Origin: Argyresthia goedartella
Taxonomy: Eukaryota; Arthropoda; Insecta; Lepidoptera; Argyresthiidae
DNA length: 64,000 nt
Direction of reading: 5' to 3'
Assembly (NCBI GenBank): GCA_949825045.1
Contig: OX463810.1
Span: 37,334,201 to 37,398,200, forward strand
Shown here: piece by piece, positions 23,311 to 33,125 of the stretch
Layout of the letters: each line of letters opens with the position of its first letter
Numbering within the stretch: the stretch's first letter is position 1
Translations under genes and position numbers: made by a program
The notes under the pieces: model-generated
The model's database searches: none
What the model was told of the DNA's origin: nothing
The model's input: the letters and a program-made list of their open reading frames with translations, nothing else

Positions 23311-23854
23311 AAACTAAGAAGAGGGATTCGAGGCTTCGAGGCGGCGCGGCGGCGACTCAGCAACTAAGAAGAGGGATTCGAGGCTTCGAGGCGGCGCGGC
23401 GGCGACTCAGCAACTAAGAAGAGGGATTCGAGGCTTCGAGGCGGCGCGGCGGCGACTCAGCAACTAAGAAGAGGGATTCGAGGCTTCGAGGCGGCGCGGC
23501 GGCGACTCAGCAACTAAGAAGAGGGATTCGAGGCTTCGAGGCGGCGCGGCGGCGACTCAGCAACTAAGAAGAGGGATTCGAGGCTTCGAGGCGGCGCGGC
23601 GGCGACTCAGCAACTAAGAAGAGGGATTCGAGGCTTCGAGGCGGCGCGGCGGCGACTCAGCAACTAAGAAGAGGGATTCGAGGCTTCGAGGCGGCGCGGC
23701 GGCGACTCAGCAACTAAGAAGAGGGATTCGAGGCTTCGAGGCGGCGCGGCGGCGACTCAGCAACTAAGAAGAGGGATTCGAGGCTTCGAGGCGGCGCGGC
23801 GGCGACTCAGCAACTAAGAAGAGGGATTCGAGGCTTCGAGGCGGCGCGGCGGCG
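23311..23854 (+). repeat. 50-bp minisatellite, 11 copies
   Basis: Period exactly 50 bp, first unit at 23311 and the last, incomplete one at 23811. Units read 'aactaagaagagggattcga' then 'ggcttcgaggcggcgcgg' and are identical throughout apart from the outermost bases. The GC-rich unit contrasts with AT-rich flanks. Absence of divergence means recent amplification or gene-conversion-like homogenisation. Confidence 0.97.
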
Positions 23855-24172
23855 AGTTTTAGTTAAAAAACAGTCAAGTGCAACAGTGCAGGTCGCAGTT
23901 TATTTATATGTACAATATTTTTATTGTTGTACTAAGTCTGTGTTTGTTTGTACTGATTTATTATCTGTGATTTTATTCATTCTTTTTAGAATGCTTTGTT
24001 TTATCATACAAGGTTTTACGGTCCGACCAGTAAAAATCTACGCAATTACATTATTCAGGTGGAACCCACTTTTATTGTGGTATTAGATGTACATTTTCCT
24101 ACTAAATATACGTTTTTATTAACGGATTTTAGTTTTTAAAGATATTAATTTTTGTAATAAACCTTTTGATGA
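23855..24172. other. Non-coding, nothing recognised
   Basis: AT-rich sequence with a 66-codon chance frame at 23886-24086; no signature. Confidence 0.4.
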
Positions 24173-24580
24173 CGGTTTCTAGGGTTCCGTGCCCGAAAGG
24201 TGCCAAACGGGACCCTATTACTAAGACTCCGCTGTCTGTCCGTCTGTCACCAGGCTGTATCTCATGATCATGAACCATGATAGTTAGACGTTGAAATTTT
24301 CACATATAATGTATTTCTGTTGCCGCTACAGCAAAAAGTACCAAAAAACAGAAAAAAAAATATTTAAGGGGGCTCCCATACAACAAAAATTATTTTTTTG
24401 TTCGAAATTGATAACGGCAACAGGTAGACGCTTGAAATATTCACAGAATATCAAATAATATAAAACAAATATTTAAGAGGGGCTCCCATACAACAGACAT
24501 GATTTTTTCCCCGTTTTTATAGATAATGGTACGGAAGCCTTCGTGCGCGAGTCCGACTCGCACTTGGCCGTTTTTTTTTT
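24173..24580 (+). repeat. Lepidopteran dispersed CCGT repeat
   Basis: It starts with 'gttccgtgcccgaaaggtgc', continues through 'gaccctattactaagactcc', 'gttgccgctacagcaa' and 'gctcccatacaac', and ends in 'gagtccgactcgcacttggc' plus a T run. This is the standard form of the family; other copies are at 38648, 47755 (inverted) and 51934. Confidence 0.75.
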
Positions 24581-25164
24581 TAACTTGCCATAGTCTCATT
24601 TGGCGTAGAGTGTGTCTTTTTCTTCAAATTATACTTTGAAGTATTTTTTTATCTGAATGTACAACATCATCAACATAATGATGGTGTCCGAACCGTCACT
24701 AAAAAAGTTTTGAAATTAAAATGTGTCAATCCGGGCAGTGTCGCAGTAGCACCCAGTAGTCAGTCCCCCTTCGGGTACGGAACGCTACAAACGATTACTC
24801 GATTTACCAGAAGTAAAATTCGCGAAAAAAGGGAGTTGTCCAAAGAAAATGTAGCACAATATTCATAAATGCTGTAGCTAGATAGTTTGGCATTTATTGA
24901 AGTTTATGAATGCACCGAGGGAAACTGTGCTTTCGAGAAACTACTGAAAACATAAATATCATTTTTGGCAGTGCTTCCTGTGGTGCAGAATTATTCTGTT
25001 CGTTAGAAACAAACCACCCTGGCTCTCAAAAGAACTCATAACATTCTCAAGGAAAAACGTGACCTACTTTTTTATTTTAAAACTCCAACAGAAACAAAAA
25101 TCAAGGAAACAAAATATTTGCGAGACGATTTCGGAATATTCTTACTTTAAAACTCAAAAATCTT

Positions 25165-25380
25165 AAAACTTACATTACACCCAGAATGCTCAAAACTTAC
25201 ATTACACCCAGAATGCTCAAAACTTACATTACACCCAGAATGCTCAAAACTTACATTACACCCAGAATGCTCAAAACTTATATTACACCCAGAATGCTCA
25301 AAACTTACATTACACCCAGAATGCTCAAAACTTACATTACACCCAGAATGCTCAAAACTTACATTACACCCAGAATGCTC
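25165..25380. repeat. 27-bp minisatellite, 8 copies
   Basis: Eight head-to-tail units of 27 bp (aaaacttacattacacccag + aatgctc) with one substitution in the fifth unit. The period is a multiple of three, so both strands remain open (MLKTYITPR and FEHSGCNVS repeats); this is a consequence of the period and not evidence of a protein. Confidence 0.97.
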
Positions 25381-25483
25381 AAAACAAATCGAAGCCACTT
25401 GGACAGTAATACAGAACTAAAAACAAAACAGAAAACATAGTATAAATGTAATAAGCTACAATTATAAAGTAATAAATGAGGAA

Positions 25484-25770
25484 GAGCTCCGTGGTCTAAC
25501 GGGTTTCAGGCTTTATTCTCATACAAGAGATGCAGGTTCGATTCCTGACCAAGTACCTATGAGATAATTAATTTATCTTAAGTACATTATACGGGCGTTA
25601 TACCGGTAATGGAAAACATCGTGAGGAAACCTTCATTACTCCATAGCTACGGCGATGGGCTGGCCCCCTGTATGGAGTATTGAATGGCTCAAACTGGGTA
25701 CAATTGTGCCTCTGTCACCTCGTATGGGAAAAGGCGTGACGCATATGAACTAAAATATTAATCTTGCTCC
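25484..25770 (+). mobile_element. tRNA-derived SINE
   Basis: A Pol III promoter-like head has an A box near 25491 (gtggtctaacggg) and a B box at 25535-25545 (ggttcgattcc). The body carries 'ggaaaacatcgtgaggaaac', a motif widespread in lepidopteran SINEs. It is inserted in a LINE remnant. No target-site duplication could be fixed by eye. Confidence 0.75.
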
Positions 25771-25978
25771 ACATCTTTAGTCATTAAATGATTTGAGCGA
25801 TGCATATAATCTGATAAACTTAAAACTGCCACCATAAAACCGATTCATGAATCTGGAGATAAAAAACTATGTACCGACCAGTACCTCTAATTCCTATAAT
25901 ATCTAAGATATTTGAAAGGGCTACTCATAATAGACTAAATTATTTTGTTGAAATTAATAAAATCAACAAACCCACGCA

Positions 25979-26037
25979 TAATGCCAGAAACGCAAAATAC
26001 CAGAAACGCAAAATTCCAGAAACGCAAAATGCCAGAA
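25979..26037 (+). repeat. 16-bp short tandem repeat, about 4 copies
   Basis: Units of the form 'ccagaaacgcaaaatn' in a row, slightly diverged, at the end of the LINE fragment. Confidence 0.8.
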
Positions 26038-26436
26038 AGGACTGGAAAGAATAATTTGTGCAGTGTTTCGTAAAAATAACTGAAAGTTGCGAAACAGAAT
26101 ATCACTTCTTTTCCCAGATGGAGTTGCAAAGGCACACCTTCGTGTGATACAACACCATTATCAAAATATTGACAGGTGTCATTTTGTACACCCATTTTAT
26201 ATATTTTGTCTATTTACCCATTTTACCAGGTGACACTGTTTTTGATGGGGTGACAAAGGGGGTGACAAAGGGGGTGATAACTCCACATCATATAACACGC
26301 TACTCTTAAATCTAAATTTCACGTGTTGGGCTATCACCGCCTTGGAACGCAGAATGAACTGCTTAAATGGGCGCCGTTAACTAGTAACCATCTCAGTGTA
26401 CCATCTCCCACCTACGAGCTCCATAATCTCCGGAAT

Positions 26437-26545
26437 TGACAGCTGTCACTATTTTTGACAGCTGTCACTTTTTTTGACAGCTGTCACTATTTTGACAGCT
26501 ATCACTATTTTTGACAGCTGTCACTATTTTTGACAGCTGCCTTTA
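26437..26545. promoter_or_regulatory. Array of palindromic TGACAGCTGTCA sites
   Basis: Copies start at 26437, 26456, 26475, 26493 (one change) and 26512, with decayed copies at 26531 and about 26550. Spacing is 18-19 bp. The 12-mer is a perfect palindrome identical to the consensus of TALE homeodomain factors of the TGIF type and contains the E-box CAGCTG. It is either a homotypic binding-site cluster or merely a microsatellite with that unit. Confidence 0.6.
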
Positions 26546-26745
26546 TTTTTCACAGCTGCTTATTTATTTATTCGTATGGCTGAAGATATCAAGTCGTTGC
26601 CTCTTAAAAATACAATTTTGAGTTCCCAACCCCACCTATGAGCTCCATCATCAGACCTGGTTCCATATTATGGTATTGTTATCAATAGGTAAACTAATAC
26701 TAATATCTGTTTTTTCATTAGCTGCCGAAAAAAATGAGGCAGTTA
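26546..26745. other. Non-coding flank of the mariner element
   Basis: AT-rich sequence; nothing recognised. Confidence 0.5.
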
Positions 26746-28056
26746 TACATAGTCAGGTCATAAGTTCTGTCACATGTGCAATATGAAATAATTTAGACAT
26801 GTTTATTATTTATGTAAACATTTATATAGCAAAATGAACTTAATAAAACATAGATTCTTATAGTAATAAGTTTATTCAAAATGACCCCCGCGATTTTGAA
26901 TACAGGCCTTTATTCTGCGCGGCCAGTCGTCTATCGCAGCACGAACGAGGTCCATGTCAATATCGGCGGCTGCCTTAATCAAGGATGCCTTGAGTGACTC
27001 CAAATCAGGATGAGGCTTTGAGCACGCCTTTTCCCCCAAGTGTTGCCATATCTTGTAATCTAACGGACTCAAATCTGGGCTGGAGGAGGGCCAGTCTTCG
27101 TGCCGGATGAAGTCGATTTCACGCGCCGCCAGCCAGTCTTGTGTGCTTTTCGCTCTATGAGCTGGCGCAGAATCTTGTTGGAATATCCAGTGCCTGTTAT
27201 TAAACATGGTATGAGAAACAGGTTCCACAAGGTTCTTGAGGACTGTATTTTGATACACAACTGCATTCGTTTTTACGCCTTTCTCACAAAAATGTACCTC
27301 AGTTAAGCCCCAATAAGAGACTCCCAACCAAACCATGAGCGAGGATGGAAAATGACCTCGTTGGACACGCGGAATACGGTTGCTCGCTTCTTCACTGCTG
27401 TGTGCGTACACCTAATCATTTTGTTTGTTGTAGCTCTCTTCCACGGTGAAAATTTTTTCATCCGAAAAAAGAATTTCCCGATGCTTTTTTCCCGCGTACC
27501 GCTTCAACAAAGCGCGGCATCTCTTCAGTCTCAGGTCCATTAAACGAGTGTCCAAACGATGTCCTGTTTCTTCGATATGCCCTTAGCCCTAAGTCTTCAT
27601 TTAACACCCTTTTCACTGTGGTCCTGCTTAACCCCATCTGAAGGGCCAACAGTTTCTGCTTACGTATGGGATTTCATTGAATTCGCGCCTTCACAGCTTT
27701 TATCACTGCTGGAGTCCTAACAGAGCGAGGGCGACCACTTCTTGACCTGTCATCTACACTAGAGTCTTCATTGTATCGTTTTATGGTACGATAAACGAAT
27801 CTTTTGTTTATATTCAAATTTTTCAGTAAGTCGAAAATCTGAATTGGCGCTAAACCGCAACGATGCAACGCAATAACTGCGACACGGTCTTCTTTAAGCG
27901 TCCACTCCATATTTAAAAAGGAGGAAAATTCTAAAAAGTGCACATTTTTATTTTCATGAAAAATTCGAAATTCGAATTCAATAAACTTTTTTGTGGCCAG
28001 CGTTCTAAATTCAAAAGTTTTTTATTGTGTGACAGAACTTATGACCTGACTGTGTA
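26746..28056 (-). mobile_element. Complete-length maT-type (DD37D) mariner element, inactive
   Basis: Terminal inverted repeats of 29 bp, 26746-26774 and 28028-28056, match except for one base (inner part 'agtcaggtcataagttctgt'). TA dinucleotides flank both ends, the normal target duplication of the Tc1/mariner superfamily. Total length of 1311 bp is standard. It encloses a single minus-strand transposase relic. Near-perfect TIRs suggest that it jumped fairly recently or can still be moved in trans. Confidence 0.92.
26872..27910 (-). pseudogene. mariner (maT, DD37D) transposase, broken
   Basis: Transposase of the Tc1/mariner superfamily, which cuts and pastes the element at TA sites. The N-terminal paired-type helix-turn-helix lies in the first 90 codons (IALHRCGLAPIQIFDLLK; GRPRSVRTP hinge). 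A second HTH follows with 'MGLSRTTVKRVL'. Catalytic residues: D in 'FSDEKIF' (about 27455), D in 'WIFQQDSAPAH' and D in 'DLSPLDYKIW', with 37 residues between the last two, so DD37D of the maT group. Defects are an in-frame stop at 27674-27676, a frameshift at the T/A run 27485-27490, and a stop at 27412-27414. The start is taken at the ATG 27910 (MEWTLKEDRV); an ATG 11 codons upstream exists. All three catalytic aspartates remain readable. Confidence 0.9.
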
Positions 28057-28685
28057 CTATTGTAAAATGTATAATTATATATTTTACAATGGTATAACTG
28101 CCGCATCCAGTTGGACTAAGTAGTATATTTTCAACCGTAAATAAAAGACTTGTATTTCTAAAAACCATATCTTTTCCAAAGATAATAATGTTTTATGTTA
28201 TGACTTATCCAAGAAAATAATTCATAAAAACAACGTCGTAGTACTCATAATTTTTACTCGAAACTTAAATGGTATCATTTGGTTTTTACATATTGACAAC
28301 AATGTCTTGTTTATGTGTTGCGGACAAACAAAGTGTTGTCAATACTGGACGAATGTGGTGAACGGAAGCGACTTAAACAAATAGTACATTACTGTCGCGG
28401 TCTGTAATAACTGCGTTGCTTGTCGCACTGTTGGTGGTCGAAAGCGCAGCACAGCGCAGCTCAATGCCTACACAGCGCCATCAGCATTGGAGCCTTTGAT
28501 GGATAAGCTTTCGGTCTCGGCTTTTATAGCGCGGACATCAAAGGCTGCAATGGTGACCAAGCTTATAGGCCGACAGCGTAGCTAAGCTAAGCTCGAGGCC
28601 TTTAAAGTGTGGCCAGCAGTGCAGTCATTGCGGACCAAGGCTTGTATAGTACTTTACTCAAATAATGCGAGTAATTAAATAAAAC
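28057..28685. other. Non-coding; weak foldback near 28480-28560
   Basis: The block 'ggagcctttgatgg' (28490) is mirrored by 'catcaaaggctgcaa' (28538). Otherwise nothing is recognised. Confidence 0.35.
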
Positions 28686-28805
28686 CTGCTTATTATAAAA
28701 GCAGTGGACGAGGCTGGCGGGTGGGTGACCGCAGCGAATGGCGTGCTTTGGGAGAGGCCTGTGCCCAGCAGTGGGATGACAAGGTTTGATGATGTTGATT
28801 ATAAA
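28686..28805 (+). mobile_element. RTE-type LINE 3' tail fragment
   Basis: 'gagaggcctgtgcccagcag' followed by 'tgggatgacaagg' and a degenerate 'tgatgatgttgat' tail is the usual 3' end of RTE-like LINEs and their derivatives in Lepidoptera. A shorter piece with 'gcccagcagtgggacac' lies near 59513. Confidence 0.55.
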
Positions 28806-28814
28806 TTGAGAGTG

Positions 28815-29030
28815 AGATATTTTTTTTCACACATAACCAAATTCTGAATAAAGCCTTTTTGCAGTACCTTTTTTAGTGGCAAGAAGATCTCCCGCTCTTT
28901 TTTTTTGTCACGCAACCAAATTCTGAATAAAGCCTTTTTGCACTACCTTTTTTTACCATTTTCGAAACAAAGCTCGACAATCATGGATTTTCACAGGAAA
29001 GTGCCGGTCGCTAATACCGGCACTTTTTCT
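28815..29030. repeat. Short direct duplication and adjacent hairpin
   Basis: The block 'ccaaattctgaataaagcct' occurs at about 28838 and 28917. Downstream, 'aaagtgccggt' and 'accggcacttt' form an 11-bp hairpin at 28996-29025. There is no bacterial context, so it is not called a terminator. Confidence 0.6.
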
Positions 29031-30406
29031 GGCTCCTCCAAGAAGCGCGGCGATGTCGACTTTTCTCAAAGAAGGTTGTCAAAATAATGAGCACATTACT
29101 TGCTTTGTTTGAGTAAAAGTCTGTTTCCTAATTCTCAATACAATAATTTCATCTGGCGTTATGTTCAGGTATTCAGTAAGCACTGAGGCAAAATCCAAAT
29201 CTAGTTTCCTCGCGTTATTGGCTACTTCCATACTCCATGTAAATGCAGTCGGGTTATTTATTTTTATACTAATTCCACTCGTTTGAGCATAAGTCTGTGC
29301 GTTTCAGTAATAAATTGTATTTATAGATACGTTGTATTCATCGCTGCTTTACATCCCAGGATGCGAAGCAGCGTTGAATAAAAGCACGATCTTTAATCAT
29401 TAAATTGTGGCCTTATTGAATCCCTTGCTACCGTGGTCGCAATATCAGGCACCCGACGCGCCGCGCGCGCGTGGTTCGTGGACCAAACACCTTGTATTTT
29501 TAAAACCGCTGCTTTGGCCGCCCCTTATGTAAAAACGTGTCGGCTTGCGCCACCTCCCCAAGCAGGTATGTTTTTTGCTCATTGTTCGGCTTGTTATAAA
29601 TGTAAAATTTGGTGGCCACGTTCATTACAGCACATATAGTAATTGACAAATAAGCCAAGTTGAAATTTCATTTACAGCCCTTTTTCGTGACTCATTACTC
29701 GATTGCGGGGAGAAAATTGAGGGGCGGTTGGTGCCTCCTCTCGTATATAACGTGTCTTCTTGCCCCGGACTACACCCCACCTAAAGTTTCCTCATATTTG
29801 ATCTTTTTGGTTGTTCATAAATCGACTTGAAAAAAATGTTAAATTTTAGGACAACAATTTTTGCGTTTCTTTTCCACAAATTAAGAAAAATTTACATATT
29901 TTCAAAAAATCTTATCTAAAAACTATTGAGTTCCAACACCTGAAATTTCCAGTATCGTGTTTAGAATGACCTCAACTATCCACCAAAAAATCACGAAAGC
30001 CCTATCAAACCGCGGTCTTGCTAGACTAGCCAAAAGTGCGCACTTATTGAGACACCCCAGGAAAGTTTCATCCCAATGTGCAACCTACTATACACGTGTT
30101 GTTTTGTAAAGTTAGGCCCGACTCAAGGACGATAGTTTACGTAGCGCTTATTATTCCCTCGCATAATTTTGATTCACAAATTGCGCGTACAAAATTTCCT
30201 GAAATAACCACAACGTACGGACACGCCTCGCGTCGTGTGCCTGATATTGCGAGCGCGGTACCAAGCGATTTAGTTTTTTTTTATATACATATTTTTGCTG
30301 CAGTGTAGGTAAATAACCATCGGACGTAACTTTCCTTGAGGGCATAAGTTCCAAACTTTTTTCACTATGCGCCCCCCTAAACGCTCAGCTTTAATGCCGC
30401 GCGTAG
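29031..30406. other. Old repeats, no gene
   Basis: A CG-rich patch 'gacgcgccgcgcgcgcgtgg' near 29455 and the block 'ttaggcccgactcaaggac' near 30112 resemble sequence at 44420-44560 ('ttacgcccgactcagggg', 'gctcgcaatatcccgcgcg'), so parts belong to a dispersed family. No coding region is supported. Confidence 0.4.
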
Positions 30407-30590
30407 TTTATCTACACACGTACCATAAACCCTCTTTACTGCGTACAAAAACCGCACGTTACGATCAGCATAATGTTAAACTACTTGGTAAAAACTCATT
30501 TCTCATCTGAAAAATTACACATTATGACCATAATGTGTAATTTTTCTACACATTATGACATTCAAATTTCGAACGCCCGAAGTTGGTGCT
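30407..30590 (-). repeat. Foldback MITE 'X', partial copy D
   Basis: It starts 'tttatctacacacgtaccat' and runs to 'cattcaaatttcgaacgccc', i.e. the right half of the family in reverse orientation, cut off where a SINE follows. Confidence 0.7.
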
Positions 30591-30597
30591 ACAGGTT

Positions 30598-30755
30598 AAC
30601 GACCCCAATGGCCGAGTCGGCAGTGACCCTGCCTACGAATACGAAGCCAAGGGTCCCGGGTTCGAGTCCCGGTGGGGGCAAATATTTGTTTGATGAGAAC
30701 GGATGTTTGTACATCATATGTTGAAATATTAATACATTATGGTCGCAATATCGGG
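30598..30755 (+). mobile_element. tRNA-derived SINE with well-kept tRNA-like head
   Basis: Bases 30601-30680 fold partly like a tRNA. The acceptor strands 'gacccca' and 'tgggggc' pair at six of seven positions, and the T arm 'ccggg ttcgagt cccgg' is intact. The A box is near 30609 (tggccgagtcgg) and the B box at 30659-30669 (ggttcgagtcc). A SINE body ('aatatttgtttgatgagaac') follows directly, so it is a SINE and not a working tRNA gene. It interrupts MITE copy D. Confidence 0.75.
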
Positions 30756-31264
30756 GGGGCACAGCAGCCAAGGCGAGCGCGAAGCAAACACTGCCGTACC
30801 ATCCTTTACTGGAAACATTTCGCCGAATTTTGAGGCCCCTATTTGAGAACCTCTGGATAAGTCCAGAACGCAGAAATTTTCGTCATCCAGTAAGCTATAA
30901 TCACATACTTAAAATCCAAAATTTCAAGTCTGTAGGTGATTTAGTTCCGAAGTTAAGCGAAAGCAAAGTTTCGCATTTATGACACTCCTCACTCACTCAT
31001 GATCATCAGAATAGAACTAGTACTTCCCAAACTCAGAGAGCTGAAATTCGGTACAGAGTTAGGGTTTAATGGCCACATAAAGGGAAAACTATAAAAACTA
31101 GGATAATCGAAGATCTGGAGTACCTGGTGACCCTGATTAGAAAACACAAGAGCTTGGTTTTCTCTTGGTATAGATTCGGTATATACCGTTTTCATATCTC
31201 CCGGATATCTCCCGAAAATCTAATAAAATAAATCAATATGCCCACGTTTCTACAAAAAGAAGTG
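30756..31264. other. Non-coding, nothing recognised
   Basis: Mixed AT-rich sequence; no supported feature. Confidence 0.4.
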
Positions 31265-31922
31265 AAATCCCACCAAAAAACATTCTGTAAAAAACTAGCC
31301 AAGTCTCGATGGAGCTGCATGTTTATCTCTAAAAAGTAATGAAATCTAGATAAAGTCGTGCAAGTCTAAGGTTCGTTACTGAGATTTCTTTATTATTATA
31401 CTTAATGTTGTGTGACTTGGCCGTTGAACATTCTTTATAAGTTAGTGGGTACAAGTAAATTTTGAACTGCGTCGTATTTAATTACAATAAATTACAAGCT
31501 GCAAGTTTCCTGATAGGGACACGTTATGAAATATTAGAAAATGACTGCAGGCGCCTTCCCTGATCGTTTTATGCTTCTTGTTAAGGGTATACAAAGGAAT
31601 TCTATTTTAAGCAAATTAGTATGTAAAATAAAAATAACTTTGCCATGACTTATTTTTTATTGACATTGAGAGTTACAACCGATATAACATAGGTAGTTAC
31701 AACAGATATAACATTACGTGTAAACAAAATTAACTTATACCCACTAACGTATATAGAATGTTCAACGGCCAAGTCACACAACATTAACTATAATAATAAA
31801 GAAATTGCAGTAAGGAACCATAGACTTGGCACGACTTTGTCTAAATTTCATTACTTTTTAGAGATAAACAAGCAGCTCCATCGAGACTTGGCTAGTTTTT
31901 TACAGAATGTTTTTGGTGGGAT
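31265..31922. repeat. 658-bp foldback element with about 200-bp arms
   Basis: The left arm 31265-31465 ('tcccaccaaaaaacattctg' ... 'gttgaacattctttataag') is the diverged reverse complement of 31725-31922. The loop (31466-31724) is non-coding. The arms share 'cgatggagctgc' and 'gtgtgacttggccgttgaac'. This is a non-autonomous long-TIR transposon. Confidence 0.8.
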
Positions 31923-31929
31923 AATAATA

Positions 31930-32034
31930 TTCAGATAAGCAATGCGTTTTTACCAAAAAGTATATCATTATGCTGGTCGTAATGTGCGGTTTTTGGACGC
32001 AGTAAAGAGGGTTTGCCATACGTGTGTAGATAAA
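31930..32034 (+). repeat. Foldback MITE 'X', partial copy E
   Basis: Only the right terminal 105 bp of the family ('tcagataagcaatgcg' to 'cgtgtgtagataaa'). It lies immediately beside the 658-bp foldback. Confidence 0.65.
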
Positions 32035-32059
32035 AACTAATTAAGGTAATGACGCAATC

Positions 32060-32437
32060 GATACTTTTTTAAGTTATTTCTCTGCTGTTCAAAAGAAGTC
32101 CCAAGTTATAATTAAATTATTATAAAAAAAATTTGACATTTTTCTAGATAATATGTTACCAGAAACGCAATTATAGGAATTTTGCTAGATATAAATAATT
32201 ATTGAAATGACGTCTAAATTCACACTTTTTTGATTTTCTAACAAATTGGAATAGCATACGGACTTTAAAGACATTTATTAAGATGGGTTTTGACAATACC
32301 TAAATTCCTGTTATGGTAATGTTCATAGCTGTTTTGTATTAATTGAAAACAGACTTTTTGTCGTTTTCCCCTGATTCCGTCCCTCTCACACTGCGGGTCT
32401 TTCCGCCTGGAGTAACGGGGGCCTTGGCACGGACGAG
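32060..32437 (-). repeat. Dispersed repeat Z, copy 2 (inverted)
   Basis: Reverse complement of 21770-22150, ending in 'cgcctggagtaacggggg'. Two copies 10 kb apart in opposite orientation could pair in a large loop. Confidence 0.65.
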
Positions 32438-33125
32438 GTATAACCCTTAACAACCAATAAGAACCGTTGGGAGGGGCGGCGCCTTAGCCATTTTTATACT
32501 TCTCCACGCAATATTTTTCACGATGGAGCTTTCCCAAACCTCATGAATGTAACACAGACAAATGATACCTCTGTTCAAGTCGAGAGGCAAGGGAACACCC
32601 TTGAAGACTTTCCATGACCGTATTGATTTAGTCATAACGAAGAGTCGAATTCAATACGTTTGCGTAAATAAACAGAAAAACACAAACACAAACATTCTCA
32701 TAAAGGCACGTATATTTCTTTTGGCCCTTCACTAGGATACCGTGTCGTGGGAACCAGAAACTGCGACGTCACACACATATAAACATCCAAGACCTGGGGT
32801 TTTTTTCTGTATTTGCAGCCGGTGATCGAACGCGGTACCTCTCACATGGTACCAAAGAGGTCCTCAAAAAGACCTAATGTGCTCCCAGGTGTTGCTGGGC
32901 TGGTGTGAAGGAAGGCTGATAGCATGTTGTCTGTTGCCTCAAAATTAAATAGGATTCATGAAAACAACTCGGTAAGTCAAAACGTTCTCTTGGAGATCTT
33001 GTTTTGAAAGTCAAAAAGCAGTGACGCGGGTTTTGCAGCCGTTAATATTGATAAGGAATATAGAGTAAGCAACATGTGAGATGTTTTTGTAGCCAATGTT
33101 TTCCATTTTAGGCGTTGAACAGTTT
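32438..33125. other. Non-coding, nothing recognised
   Basis: No gene or repeat could be supported; two short minus-strand frames near 32265-32635 have no signature and overlap repeat Z. Confidence 0.4.

Larger units (their letters stand above)
24985..25980 (+). mobile_element. Broken LINE, interrupted by a minisatellite and a SINE
   Basis: Near 25010 the frame reads 'KPPWLSKELITFSRK', resembling the endonuclease-to-RT linker of Jockey-type LINEs (PW.tkel....r.r). After a minisatellite (25165-25380) and a SINE (25484-25770), coding resumes near 25820: 'TIKPIHESGDKKL', then in another frame 'YRPVPLIPIISKIFERATHN', the start of the reverse transcriptase domain (yRPisLlp..sKifEr...). The frame break and insertions show a long-dead copy. 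Confidence 0.6.

Noticed and set aside
25147..25440. Repeat proteins on both strands of the 27-bp minisatellite
   Set aside because: Open frames follow from a period divisible by three; there is no start context, domain or conservation evidence.
28996..29025. Rho-independent-like terminator hairpin
   Set aside because: The hairpin followed by Ts is real but the genome is eukaryotic, where this is not a Pol II terminator.
30601..30680. Functional tRNA gene
   Set aside because: Anticodon and D arms are not well formed and a SINE body follows directly; it is called a SINE head.
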